Source: Rhodoferax sp. (GTDB lineage Bacteria > Pseudomonadota > Gammaproteobacteria > Burkholderiales > Burkholderiaceae_C). From it: a DNA stretch of 59,674 nt. Of this stretch, positions 1 through 8,447 are shown piece by piece; positions within the stretch are counted from its first letter, which is position 1, and every line of letters begins with the position of its first letter. The position numbers were made by a program, and so were the translations under genes. The notes below the pieces were generated by a model. That model made no database searches. It saw only the letters and a list, made by a program, of their open reading frames with translations, and was not told where the DNA came from. The stretch spans positions 1-59,674 of the forward strand of contig JACKLL010000019.1 of NCBI GenBank assembly GCA_024235935.1, given 5' to 3'.

Positions 1-71
1 GGCTGCCCGATCAGATCGGCCACCTGGCGCGCGCCGTCTCCGGTCATGACCCAGGTATCGGCGGTGACACA
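1..71 (-). other. Intein N-terminal splicing block inside the ribonucleotide reductase, partial
   Basis: Residue 301 of the reductase (TGT, complement of 69-71) begins CVTADTWVMTGDGARQVADL, the usual intein block A pattern: Cys1, an acidic-Thr pair, a short strand, then a G-x-x-x-V/I turn. It directly follows the extein sequence STNP and replaces the expected CGEQ. Only about 23 residues lie in the window, so the length, any homing endonuclease and the C-terminal His-Asn cannot be seen. The family is recognised from the motif and insertion site. Confidence 0.87.
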
Positions 72-971
72 AGGATTCGTACTCGCAATCGTTTCGCAAT
101 ACTGCAGGTTGTTGTCGTTGTTGATGCGGTCCAGGAACAGAACACCGGGTTCGGCATGGTCGTAGGTGGAGCGCATGATCTGCTCCCACAGCACCCGCGC
201 CGGCAGCTTGCGATAGACCCAGTAGGGGCTGCCCTCGGCAGGTGTCACGGCATAGGCGCCGGCCTGCTTCTGTGCGGCGCCCGGTTCGGCGCGGTGCACC
301 AGTTCGACCTCGGCGTCGGCCTGCACCGCCTGCATGAACGCATCGGTGACGCCGACCGAGATATTGAAGTTGCTCAATTCGCCGCCGTCCTTGGCGCGGA
401 TGAATTCCTCGATGTCCGGGTGGTCGCAGCGCAGCACGCCCATCTGCGCGCCGCGCCGCGCGCCGGCCGACTCGACCGTCTCGCAGGAGCGGTCGAACAC
501 CTGCATGTAGCTGACCGGGCCCGAGGCGCTGCTGCGCGTGCTGCCGACCCAGGCGCCCCGCGGGCGGATGCGCGAGAAGTCGTAGCCGACGCCGCCGCCC
601 TTGCGCATGGTTTCGGCCGCCTGCGTCAGTGCAATGTAGATGCCGGGAAAGCCGTCCTCCTCGTGCGCGATCGCGTCGCCCACCGGCTGCACGAAGCAGT
701 TGATCAGCGTGGCCGACAGATCGGTGCCTGCCGCCGACTGTATGCGGCCCGCCGGCAGAAAGCCACTTTGCAGGGCCTGCAGAAAGCGCGCCTGCCAGTG
801 TGCGCGTTGCGCAGGCTGCTCGGCCTGGGCCAGCGCCTGGGCGACGCGCAGGTTCACGTCGGCGATGGACTGCTCGCCATCCTTGGCATATTTTTCCAGC
901 AACACCTCGGTGCTGATGGACTGGGCGGGCATGGCCACGGTGGGATCGGTGGAGGCAGGGGTCTCGGACAT
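1..971 (-). CDS. nrdJ: Class II (adenosylcobalamin-dependent) ribonucleoside-diphosphate reductase, N-terminal part, intein-split, cut by window edge
   Basis: The minus-strand frame opens with ATG at 969-971 and stays open to base 1. It reduces ribonucleotides to deoxyribonucleotides using B12 radical chemistry in the cytoplasm. Residues 1-300 match the family: an early TEVLLEKYA segment, LINCFVQPVGD around residue 95 (carrying one of the redox cysteines), MRKGGGVGYDFSRIRPRGA, ESAGARRGAQMGVLR, and NLQYCETIASTNP at 288-300. The family normally continues here with CGEQPLPPYGCC, where the Cys is the thiyl-radical residue. Instead residue 301 is a Cys that opens a typical intein N-terminal block. 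The C-extein lies outside the window. It is divergent from the small gene at 1141. I saw no cobalamin riboswitch or NrdR box in the 971-1140 gap. Confidence 0.9.
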   Translation of the reverse strand, partial: MSETPASTDPTVAMPAQSISTEVLLEKYAKDGEQSIADVNLRVAQALAQAEQPAQRAHWQARFLQALQSGFLPAGRIQSAAGTDLSATLINCFVQPVGDAIAHEEDGFPGIYIALTQAAETMRKGGGVGYDFSRIRPRGAWVGSTRSSASGPVSYMQVFDRSCETVESAGARRGAQMGVLRCDHPDIEEFIRAKDGGELSNFNISVGVTDAFMQAVQADAEVELVHRAEPGAAQKQAGAYAVTPAEGSPYWVYRKLPARVLWEQIMRSTYDHAEPGVLFLDRINNDNNLQYCETIASTNPCVTADTWVMTGDGARQVADLIGQ

Positions 972-1140
972 GATGGTGCTGGGCTCTTCGAGGGTTGTTG
1001 CGCTGCAGGTGTTGCCAGGCACCAGCATAAGCTGCATGCTCTGTGCATCATTTGATGCCGCACAATGCCTTGCCGACTTCATGGACGGCAAGCTGTCTTT
1101 TTACACCTTTTGCGAGCCGTGCACCAGCGCGGGACAAGCC

Positions 1141-1545
1141 ATGGAAATAGCCACCTTCGATGATCTTCTGTCGGCTGCCCGCCAGCAGGACGAGCCCCAG
1201 CGCCTGCTGTTCGTATTCACCGCGGCTGAACTGGACCCGGACAGCACCGAGGCCCAGCGGCGCGACTTCGCGGCGGGTCGGGGTGGTGCCCTGGTGCCGA
1301 TCATGACCGCCGACAAGTCACCCGATGGGCTGACCGATTTTGCGTCCCTGGCGCAGGAGTCGCAGCAGTTCGACAAGCCCTGGGCCGTGGTGTTCGTGGC
1401 GGCGCTGTCGGGGCGCGGCGGCGTGGCACCCAGCGACGCCGATGTGGAGCAGGTACTGACGCGCATGACCGACGCGGTCCGTGCCGGCGAACTGGCGGGT
1501 TTCATCCCGTTCGACCGCGAAGGCCACACGGTCATCTTCGAGTAG
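1141..1545 (+). CDS. Small conserved protein beside class II ribonucleotide reductase
   Basis: A 134-residue protein starting at the ATG at 1141. A longer open frame upstream (from 640) overlaps the reductase and is not credible. It begins MEIATFDDLLSAAR, followed by RLLFVFTAAELD. It resembles short betaproteobacterial proteins that databases label 'ribonucleotide reductase subunit alpha', apparently because of this neighbourhood. It has no reductase motifs, signal peptide or membrane segment. The sequence alternates short strands and helices and ends in an acidic-hydrophobic HTVIFE tail. A role linked to the reductase is inferred from position only. Confidence 0.75.
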   Translation: MEIATFDDLLSAARQQDEPQRLLFVFTAAELDPDSTEAQRRDFAAGRGGALVPIMTADKSPDGLTDFASLAQESQQFDKPWAVVFVAALSGRGGVAPSDADVEQVLTRMTDAVRAGELAGFIPFDREGHTVIFE

Positions 1546-1595
1546 GCGTCTGCGCCGAGGCGCAGCGCGGCCCGTCGCCGACCGGGGGCCTGGCC

Positions 1596-1979
1596 TCAGC
1601 CCAGGCCTGCCATCGGCGAGCGATGAATCGCCACGGCCACGATATAGCTGACCGTCAGCAAGGCCGCGACAAAGGCGGCGAATTGTTGCCCGCGCGGACG
1701 TCCGCGACGAAACGCGATGCTGCCCAGGCCGATGTACAGCAGCAGGGCGAGGACCTTGGCGCTCAGCCATCCCTGGGCCAGCGGATATTGGTGGCTGTAC
1801 AGGCTCAGCGCAATGGCCGCACCCAGCAGCACCGTGTCATTGACGTGTGGCGCAATGCGCAACCATCGCCATCGGCGCCAGTCGACCCCGGAGAACTGCA
1901 GCACGCCGCGCAACAGGAACAGGCTGATGCTGATGCCGGCACAGGTGATGTGCAGAAGGCGGATGTCGGCGTAGGGCAT
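1596..1979 (-). CDS. SirB-family integral membrane protein
   Basis: A 127-residue protein with four predicted membrane segments (about residues 7-27, 46-62, 73-90 and 103-121) and a short basic tail. The opening RLLHITCAGISISLFLLRG and the central APHVNDTVLLG are characteristic of the SirB family, named after a Salmonella gene that raises invasion gene expression. The molecular function of the family is unknown. It stands alone on the minus strand, separated from the nitronate monooxygenase by about 56 bases. Confidence 0.85.
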   Translation of the reverse strand: MPYADIRLLHITCAGISISLFLLRGVLQFSGVDWRRWRWLRIAPHVNDTVLLGAAIALSLYSHQYPLAQGWLSAKVLALLLYIGLGSIAFRRGRPRGQQFAAFVAALLTVSYIVAVAIHRSPMAGLG

Positions 1980-2035
1980 GGCGGGGTCATGCCGGCGCGC
2001 AGGCGGGGTCGACTGCGTGGCGCGGGCTCAGCGCA

Positions 2036-3295
2036 TCATACCGGCGCGTGGGCCGCGGGTGGATTGACGGCCCGCATATCGCCGGTCAGCAGCATTTGCA
2101 TCAGATCGCGCACGCTGCGGATCTGGTCGCCAAACGGCAGCGCCCCCGCGCCGCGGAAGAAGAGCCCCTTGCGGGTGTCGCCGCGCAGCGCGGCGGCCAG
2201 CTGATTGTCGATACAGAACTGTCCCCAGTCCTTGAAACCATCGCGCAAGCCGCACTGGGCCAGGCAGTCAAAGCTTTTGGTACAGCGCGCCTTGGCATGC
2301 GCCACCGATTGCAGCTTGGTGACCTGCTTCAGGTAGGCGTCGAGCCAGGGCGTGCGCACCGCCCGTGCGGGCAGGCCAGCGACACTGGTGAATTCCACCA
2401 GCGTGTCGTCGGTGGCCTGTGCCAGTACCTGCTTGAACGCCGGGTCGGCATCTCCCTCCTCGGTCACGGCGAACGGGGTGCCCATCTGCACGGCAGCCGC
2501 ACCCAGACCCTGCAGGCGCGCGATGTCGGCCATGCTGCGAATGCCGCCGGCCACGATCAGCGGCACCTGGTCTTCGATGCCGGCCGCGCGCAGGAATGCG
2601 CGGGACTGCGGAATGGCGTTCTCGAAATCGAAGCGCGGGTCTTGCAGGTCGGATATCTTCGCTGCGCCCAGATGGCCGCCGGCCAGGCGCGGGTGTTCGA
2701 TGACGATGGCGTCAGGCATGCGCTTCTTGCGCTCCCATTTGCGCACCACCAGTTGCACGCCGCGCGCATCCGACAGGATGGGGATGAGTGCGGTATCGGG
2801 ATGCTCGCGTGCCAGATCCGGCAGGTCCAGTGGCAAGCCGGCGCCGACCACTACTGCGTCGATGCCGCATTCCAGGGCGCGCGTGATGGACGGTCCATAG
2901 GCGGTCACGGCCCGCATCACGTTGATCGCCAGCAGGCCGCGCCCCCCGGCACGCGTGCGCGCCCGCCGGATCTCGCGCTCCAGGGCTTCGAGATTGGCCG
3001 CGTCAATCGCGTCCTTGGCCGCTTGTCCAGGGGCCAGGCCACGGGTGCGCAGCATCAGGTCCGGATGGTGGCGTCGCAGGTCGACGGACGAGATGGTGCC
3101 GACACCGCCCAGCGCTGCCACGCTCCCTGCCAGCCTGTGAGCGGACACGCCAATGCCCATGCCGCCTTGCACGATGGGCAGCAGCCTGCGCGCGGCCAGC
3201 CGCCATGGCTGCAAGCCGCCACGCTGCAGCCAGCGTTCGGATTCGGCAGGGATCGTACTGGGGGCTTCGAGGGGGGCAATGGCGGCTGCAGACAT
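2036..3295 (-). CDS. Nitronate monooxygenase / NAD(P)H-dependent flavin oxidoreductase
   Basis: A 419-residue FMN-binding TIM-barrel enzyme of the nitronate monooxygenase family, which oxidises alkyl nitronates to carbonyls and nitrite or reduces quinones. Seen motifs are QGGMGIGVS (about 43-51, FMN site), INVMRAVTAYG, VVVGAGLPLDLP, HPRLAGGHLGAA (with the candidate catalytic His), VAGGI and AAAVQMGTPFAVTEE. It is longer than typical members because of a C-terminal tail with a cysteine cluster, CTKSFDCLAQC, then a further Cys. These could bind metal, which is inference. The ATG at 3293-3295 fits the start of the family fold. There is no obvious operon partner. Confidence 0.88.
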   Translation of the reverse strand: MSAAAIAPLEAPSTIPAESERWLQRGGLQPWRLAARRLLPIVQGGMGIGVSAHRLAGSVAALGGVGTISSVDLRRHHPDLMLRTRGLAPGQAAKDAIDAANLEALEREIRRARTRAGGRGLLAINVMRAVTAYGPSITRALECGIDAVVVGAGLPLDLPDLAREHPDTALIPILSDARGVQLVVRKWERKKRMPDAIVIEHPRLAGGHLGAAKISDLQDPRFDFENAIPQSRAFLRAAGIEDQVPLIVAGGIRSMADIARLQGLGAAAVQMGTPFAVTEEGDADPAFKQVLAQATDDTLVEFTSVAGLPARAVRTPWLDAYLKQVTKLQSVAHAKARCTKSFDCLAQCGLRDGFKDWGQFCIDNQLAAALRGDTRKGLFFRGAGALPFGDQIRSVRDLMQMLLTGDMRAVNPPAAHAPV

Positions 3296-3473
3296 GGTGG
3301 CGATTCGGGCGAGCGAACGCCGAAAGAAGAGATGCGGCAGCGTAACGCCACACGTCGTTCAGGGTTTTGCGCCATGTCAATGGCGGCGACGCGTGGCGGG
3401 GCCGGCAGCCTTGCCAGCCCAGGGGGCAGGACCTGCCGGCGTTGGCCCTCTATGCGCCAGGGCGGGCGCCGGT

Positions 3474-5057
3474 TCAGCGTTCGGCGATGTAGTGCTGCAT
3501 GGTCACCACCTCACCCGGCAGCAGAAAGGCGCGCACCTGCGACTCCAGTTCGTGGTCGGCCATGGTGGCGCGGGCGCGCTGGTGCAGGTAGTCGGCCCAT
3601 GAGGTGACGATGAAACGTTCGAGGAAGCGGTGCGGGTCGGCCAGGTCTCGGTAGACGCGCCAGAACGTGGCGCCGTCGCGCCGCCGCGGTGCCCGCAGCT
3701 GGCTGATCGCACTGAGGAAGTCGTCGGTGTTCTCCGGGTCGATGCGGTAGGCCATTTCGACCGCGATCGGGCCGTCGGCCGGGTCGGGCTCCTTGTCCAG
3801 AAACAGGTCCTGCAGCGAAGGCGTGGCCGGCGTCACGTCGCGGGCCTCGCCCATGCGCAGCGGAAACTGCCGCGCCATCAGCGGGCCGGCGGCCATGCAG
3901 GCGGCCGCGCTGCACAGGGCGACCGTCAGTCCGGCGAGGTCGGACAGGGCGCCCCAGAAGGCCGAACCGATGGCAAAGGCGCCCAGTGCGGCTAGCGTAT
4001 GCATGGCCACCGCGCGGGCGCGTACCCAGGGCGGCACACTGGTCTGCGTGGCGGTGTTGAAGGTCGACATCACCGACATCCAGGCACCGCCACCGACCAC
4101 CAGGGCCAGGTACACCGGCAGATGCCAGCGCGACAGCGCGGCGATCAGCATCACCAGCGCGTAGGACACGCAGCCGGTGGTGACCAGGGCCTCCAGTCCG
4201 AAGCGCGCCCGCATCTTGCCGATCAGGCTGCCGGCGATCACGGCGCCGGTGCCCATGCATCCCATCATCAGGCCGAAGCCCTCGGCACCCAGGCCGAGCT
4301 GGCGCTGGCCGATGATGGGCAGCAAGGCCCACAAGGCCGAGCCGGCGCCGCTGTATGCGGCCGCACGCACCAGCTGGGCCAGCACGGTATGCGAGTGCCA
4401 GGCAAATCGCAGGGCGCTGAGCATGCCGCCCCACAGGCGTTCCGCTGGCAGCCGCGTGGGCGGGTGGGGCGCCGGCGGCCAGCGCCGGATGGAGTGCATC
4501 ATGAACAGCGTGCTGAGCACGGCGATCGCGAAATTCCAGGGCCCGCCCAGGGAACTGAAGATCAGGCCGGCCAATGCCGGCCCCAGGGCCCGGGCGCCGT
4601 TGTAGGCCACGCTGGTGGCGATGATGGCCTGCGGCAACTCCTCGCGCGGCACGGCGTCCGCGACGGTCGAATTCCAGGCCGGCGACATCAGTGCCGTGCA
4701 ACTGCCGGCCACGAAGATCAGGAACAGCACCCCGCCCGGTCCGGTCAGGCTGGCGAGCGACAGGCCGGCCAGCAGGATGCCGGCCGCAGCCTGTACCGTG
4801 AGCGCCAGCAGGATCAGTCGGCGCCGGTCGGTGATGTCTGCCAGCACCCCGGCCGGCAAGGAGAACAGGAACATCGGCAGGAACACCGCGGTCTGCACCA
4901 GTGCGGCCAGGAACGAGGACCCGCTGAGTTCGACCATCATCCATGACGCCGCCATGGTCTGCATCGCGTTACCGATGAAGTAGATGCCGCCGCCGGCCCA
5001 GATGCCGCGAAAGCGGCTGTCACGAAGAGGAGAGCCGGTCAGGAAGGCAAGTTGCAT
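3474..5057 (-). CDS. MFS transporter, MFS_3 / enterobactin-exporter-like family
   Basis: A 527-residue inner-membrane carrier with about 12 membrane segments in residues 20-410, then a soluble C-terminal domain of about 110 residues. The start is taken at ATG 5055-5057 (MQLAFLTGSPLRDSRFRG); the open frame upstream is not protein-like. RDSRFRGIWAGG, a stretch entering the first helix, and GVLADITDRRRLI (motif A between TM2 and TM3) are typical of the EntS/MFS_3 group. The tail contains FWRVYRDLADPHRFLERF, which resembles the antibiotic-biosynthesis-monooxygenase-like domain found in this family at this length. The substrate is not predictable. Confidence 0.85.
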   Translation of the reverse strand: MQLAFLTGSPLRDSRFRGIWAGGGIYFIGNAMQTMAASWMMVELSGSSFLAALVQTAVFLPMFLFSLPAGVLADITDRRRLILLALTVQAAAGILLAGLSLASLTGPGGVLFLIFVAGSCTALMSPAWNSTVADAVPREELPQAIIATSVAYNGARALGPALAGLIFSSLGGPWNFAIAVLSTLFMMHSIRRWPPAPHPPTRLPAERLWGGMLSALRFAWHSHTVLAQLVRAAAYSGAGSALWALLPIIGQRQLGLGAEGFGLMMGCMGTGAVIAGSLIGKMRARFGLEALVTTGCVSYALVMLIAALSRWHLPVYLALVVGGGAWMSVMSTFNTATQTSVPPWVRARAVAMHTLAALGAFAIGSAFWGALSDLAGLTVALCSAAACMAAGPLMARQFPLRMGEARDVTPATPSLQDLFLDKEPDPADGPIAVEMAYRIDPENTDDFLSAISQLRAPRRRDGATFWRVYRDLADPHRFLERFIVTSWADYLHQRARATMADHELESQVRAFLLPGEVVTMQHYIAER

Positions 5058-5296
5058 GGACGTCGATTGTGCACACTCCGGCAGCGGCCGATAACGCGAG
5101 CTGCGGAGCAGGCCAGTCCAGGCCCCCGCGGAACTGGCTTTGCCAGGCCGCAGGGGGCGCCCCCCAGTGGGGCTGAGGCCCGCGGCTCCAATCCTGCCTG
5201 CGCAGGCTTGGACGGGCCGAAGAGGCGCCTGCCTCTGGCAGCGCCACGACTCGGCCGGTTTACACGAAGTGAAACCGGACAGACGGGGGGCGTCCT

Positions 5297-5770
5297 CTAC
5301 CCCGGCAGCGGCAAAGCCCCGGTGTTCTTGATCTGGTCCAGGCAGACGCTGGAGCGCACGTTGTCGACACCCGGCAGCACCATCAGCGTGTCCATCAGGA
5401 ACTGCGACAAGGCCTTGAGGTCGCGTGCCACCACCTTGAGCACATAGTCGAAGTCGCCGGTGACGGAGAAACATTCGAGCACCTCGGGCAGGGCGCGGAT
5501 GCCATCGGTGAACTTGCGCAGGTTCGACAGATGGCCTTTTTCCATCGACACGTGGACGAAGGCGGTGACGCCCAGGCCGAGGTGGGCAGGGTCGAGCCGG
5601 GTTTCGTAGCCGGCGATCACGCCCAGGTCCTCCAGCCTGCGGTGGCGGCGATGGCATTGCGAGGTGGACAGGTTGACGGCCTCGGCCAGTTCCAGGTTGG
5701 AGGCCCGGCCATGCAACTGGAGAAAGGCCAGCATCCGCAGATCGGTGCGATCGAAACTTGAATCCTGCAA
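5297..5770 (-). CDS. Lrp/AsnC-family transcriptional regulator
   Basis: A 157-residue regulator with an N-terminal winged helix-turn-helix (about 8-65: DRTDLRMLAFLQ, ASNLELAEAVNLSTSQCHRRHRRLE) and a C-terminal RAM ligand-binding domain (GLGVTAFVHVSME, VTGDFDYVLKV, LPGVDNVRS). No ATG precedes the conserved FDRTDLRML, so the TTG at 5768-5770 is chosen. It has an AAGGGG ribosome-binding site a few bases upstream. It is divergent from hppD, so it probably controls the tyrosine/phenylalanine degradation operon in response to an aromatic or branched amino acid. That role is inferred from position. Confidence 0.9.
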   Translation of the reverse strand: MQDSSFDRTDLRMLAFLQLHGRASNLELAEAVNLSTSQCHRRHRRLEDLGVIAGYETRLDPAHLGLGVTAFVHVSMEKGHLSNLRKFTDGIRALPEVLECFSVTGDFDYVLKVVARDLKALSQFLMDTLMVLPGVDNVRSSVCLDQIKNTGALPLPG

Positions 5771-6068
5771 CTTTGTCCCCTTGAATGAGAAAACAAAGGG
5801 ATTTTATGCCTTACTGTGTCGCGCCGAAGCCATCGATTGCAAGCCTATTTTGTAGCAAGCCGACTACCATTCTTCGGTTGGTGCAATGGCGTCCCAAGCC
5901 CAGATGCTTGCCACATGGCAGCTGCAATACCGCGTCGGCGGTGTTGGTGACATATTGCCCCGATTGCTGGTGAACCGCGAAAAATGTAGCATGACCCCAT
6001 GCCGGGATGCCCCGGTGTCGGCTCTGGCGCGGCCACCGATCGACGTACAACGAGTAGGAGAAACACAC
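5771..6068. promoter_or_regulatory. Divergent control region between the Lrp-type regulator and hppD
   Basis: A 298-base gap with no gene. It holds an inverted repeat CTTTGT (5771-5776) / ACAAAG (5793-5798) that covers the ribosome-binding site and start spacer of the regulator gene. A second dyad, TTGC...GCAA, lies around 5838-5859. The hppD ribosome-binding site (AGGAG, about 6055-6059) is at the far end. Lrp-type proteins often act at such divergent regions, so autoregulation and control of hppD are plausible. No convincing -35/-10 pair was assigned. Confidence 0.35.
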
Positions 6069-7145
6069 ATGGCTGATCTGTATGAAAACCCGATGGGGTT
6101 GATGGGCTTCGAGTTCGTGGAATTCGCGTCGCCGACGCCGGGCGTGCTGGAGCCGGTGTTCGAGATGATGGGCTTCTCCAAGGTGGCGCAGCACCGCTCC
6201 AAGAACGTGAGCCTGTACCGCCAGGGCGACATCAACTTCATCATCAACGCCGAGCCCCGCAGCGTGGCCTCGTATTTCGCGGCGGAGCATGGTCCGTCGG
6301 CCTGCGGCCTGGCGTTCCGGGTGAAGAACTCGCGACTCGCGTACGAGCGCGCCCTCGAACTCGGTGCCGAGCCGATGGAAATGCGCACCGGCCCGATGGA
6401 ACTGCATCTGCCAGCCATCAAGGGCATCGGCGGTGCGCCGCTGTACCTGATCGACCGCTTCGAGGAAGGCCGCTCCATCTACGACATCGACTTCGACTTC
6501 ATCGAGGGTGTCGATCGCCATCCGGTCGGCCACGGCTTTCAGATCGTCGACCACATGACGCACAACGTGTACCGTGGCCGCATGGCCTACTGGGCCAAGT
6601 ACTACGAGCGCCTGTTCAACTTCAAGGAAATCCGCTACTTCGACATCAAGGGCATGCATACCGGCCTGACCTCCAAGGCCATGACGGCGCCCGACGGCAA
6701 GATCCGCATTCCGCTGAACGAGGAATCGACCAAGGGTTCCGGGCAGATCGAGGAATTCCTGATGGAGTTCAACGGCGAAGGTATCCAGCACATCGCGCTG
6801 CTGACCGACAACCTGGTCGACAGCGTCGACAAGCTGCAGATGGCCGGCGTGCCCTTGATGACGGCGCCCAACGACGTGTACTACGAGATGCTGGAAGAGC
6901 GCCTGCCCGGCCACGGCCAGAACGTCGCGGACCTGCAAGCGCGCGGCATCCTGCTCGACGGCACGACCGAAGGCGGCAAGCCGCGGCTTCTGCTGCAGAT
7001 CTTCTCCAAGACGATGCTGGGCCCGGTGTTCTTCGAGTTCATCCAGCGCGCGGGCGACGACGGCTTTGGCGAAGGCAACTTCAAGGCCTTGTTCGAGTCG
7101 ATCGAGCGGGACCAGGTGGCCCGCGGCGTGATCCAGGCGGCCTGA
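6069..7145 (+). CDS. hppD: 4-hydroxyphenylpyruvate dioxygenase
   Basis: A 358-residue Fe(II) dioxygenase that converts 4-hydroxyphenylpyruvate to homogentisate in tyrosine degradation. The ATG at 6069 follows AGGAG with normal spacing, and the frame upstream of it is not conserved in character. The three iron ligands are visible: His in GHGFQIVDHMTHNVYRG, His in EGIQHIALLTDN and Glu in GPVFFEFIQR near the C-terminus. Other family signatures are GLTSKAMTAPDG, IRIPLNE and GSGQIEEFL. It is the first gene of the hppD-hmgA-fahA-phhA cluster, with hmgA starting 3 bases after its stop. Confidence 0.97.
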   Translation: MADLYENPMGLMGFEFVEFASPTPGVLEPVFEMMGFSKVAQHRSKNVSLYRQGDINFIINAEPRSVASYFAAEHGPSACGLAFRVKNSRLAYERALELGAEPMEMRTGPMELHLPAIKGIGGAPLYLIDRFEEGRSIYDIDFDFIEGVDRHPVGHGFQIVDHMTHNVYRGRMAYWAKYYERLFNFKEIRYFDIKGMHTGLTSKAMTAPDGKIRIPLNEESTKGSGQIEEFLMEFNGEGIQHIALLTDNLVDSVDKLQMAGVPLMTAPNDVYYEMLEERLPGHGQNVADLQARGILLDGTTEGGKPRLLLQIFSKTMLGPVFFEFIQRAGDDGFGEGNFKALFESIERDQVARGVIQAA

Positions 7146-7148
7146 GCC

Positions 7149-8447
7149 ATGGCAGACCTGCACTACCAGAGCGGGTTTGGCAATGAGTTTGCCACCGAGG
7201 TGTTGCCCGGCGCATTGCCGGTCGGGCGCAATTCACCGCAGCGCTGTGCCTACGGCCTGTATGCCGAGCAGTTGTCGGGCAGCGCCTTCACCGCGCCGCG
7301 GGCCGACAACCGGCGTTCCTGGCTGTACCGCATCCGTCCGTCGAGCATGCACCGGCCATTCGTGCAGGTCGACGCTGGAGGCCTGGTGTCGGACTTCGAC
7401 GCTGTGGCGGCCACGCCCAACCAGTTGCGCTGGAACCCGGTGCCGCTGCCGGAGCAGCCGACCGATTTTGTCCAGGGCCTGCTGACCATGGCCGGCCATG
7501 GCGGGCCGCAAGGGCAGTCGGGTGCCGCCGTGCACCTGTATGCGGCCAACCGGTCCATGCAGGGGCGGGTGTTCTACAACGCCGATGGTGAGATGCTGAT
7601 CGTGCCGCAGCAGGGCCGGCACCGCTTCGTGACCGAACTGGGCATCATCGAGGCCGAGCCGCACGAGATCGTCGTGATCCCGCGCGGTGTGCGGTTCCGC
7701 CTCGAGCTGCCCGACGGTCCGGTGCGCGGCTATGTCTGCGAGAACTTCGGCGCCCATTTCCGGCTGCCGGACCGCGGCCCGATCGGCTCCAACGGCCTGG
7801 CCAATGCGCGTGACTTCCTGACGCCGGTGGCGGCGTATGAAGACGTCGATGCCCCCACCGAACTGCTGGCGCGTTTCCAGGGCCGGCTGTGGTCGGCTCA
7901 GATGGACCATTCGCCGCTGGACGTGGTGGCATGGCATGGAAACTACGCGCCGTACAAGTACGACCTGCGCCGCTTCAACACCATCGGCTCGATCAGCTAC
8001 GACCATCCGGACCCCTCGATCTTTCTGGTGCTGCACTCGGCCTCCGACACGCCCGGCGTCAGCGCGATCGATTTCGTGATCTTCCCGCCGCGCATCCTGG
8101 CGATGCAGGACACCTTCCGTCCGCCCTGGTTCCACCGCAACATCGCCAGCGAGTTCATGGGCCTGGTGCACGGCAAATACGATGCCAAGGCCGACGGCTT
8201 CGCGCCCGGCGCCAGCAGTCTGCACAACAGCATGACAGGCCACGGCCCTGATGCCGCCACGTTCGAGAAAGCCAGCAACGCCGACCTGTCCAAGCCGGAC
8301 ATCATCACCGACACCATGGCCTTCATGTTCGAGACTCGCTGCGTGCTGCGGCCCACGGCCCAGGCCCTGCAGCTGCCGCAGCTGCAGCACGACTACTACC
8401 GCTGCTGGCAGGACCTGAAAAAGAACTTCACACCCGAGACACCATGA
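7149..8447 (+). CDS. hmgA: Homogentisate 1,2-dioxygenase
   Basis: A 432-residue enzyme that opens the ring of homogentisate to maleylacetoacetate using Fe(II). It starts YQSGFGNEFATE, a near-invariant N-terminus. The active-site region is intact: VAWHGNYAPYKYDL, PPRILAMQDTFRPPWFHRN, the iron ligand Glu in SEFMGL, and the His in LHNSMTGHGPD. Length matches the family (about 430-440). Its ATG overlaps nothing, but its stop overlaps the ATG of fahA (ATGA at 8444-8447), so the two are probably translationally coupled. Confidence 0.97.
   Translation: MADLHYQSGFGNEFATEVLPGALPVGRNSPQRCAYGLYAEQLSGSAFTAPRADNRRSWLYRIRPSSMHRPFVQVDAGGLVSDFDAVAATPNQLRWNPVPLPEQPTDFVQGLLTMAGHGGPQGQSGAAVHLYAANRSMQGRVFYNADGEMLIVPQQGRHRFVTELGIIEAEPHEIVVIPRGVRFRLELPDGPVRGYVCENFGAHFRLPDRGPIGSNGLANARDFLTPVAAYEDVDAPTELLARFQGRLWSAQMDHSPLDVVAWHGNYAPYKYDLRRFNTIGSISYDHPDPSIFLVLHSASDTPGVSAIDFVIFPPRILAMQDTFRPPWFHRNIASEFMGLVHGKYDAKADGFAPGASSLHNSMTGHGPDAATFEKASNADLSKPDIITDTMAFMFETRCVLRPTAQALQLPQLQHDYYRCWQDLKKNFTPETP

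Noticed and set aside
972..1140. Cobalamin riboswitch or NrdR box upstream of the class II reductase
   Set aside because: No B12-box-like sequence and no NrdR-type palindrome could be seen on the minus strand.
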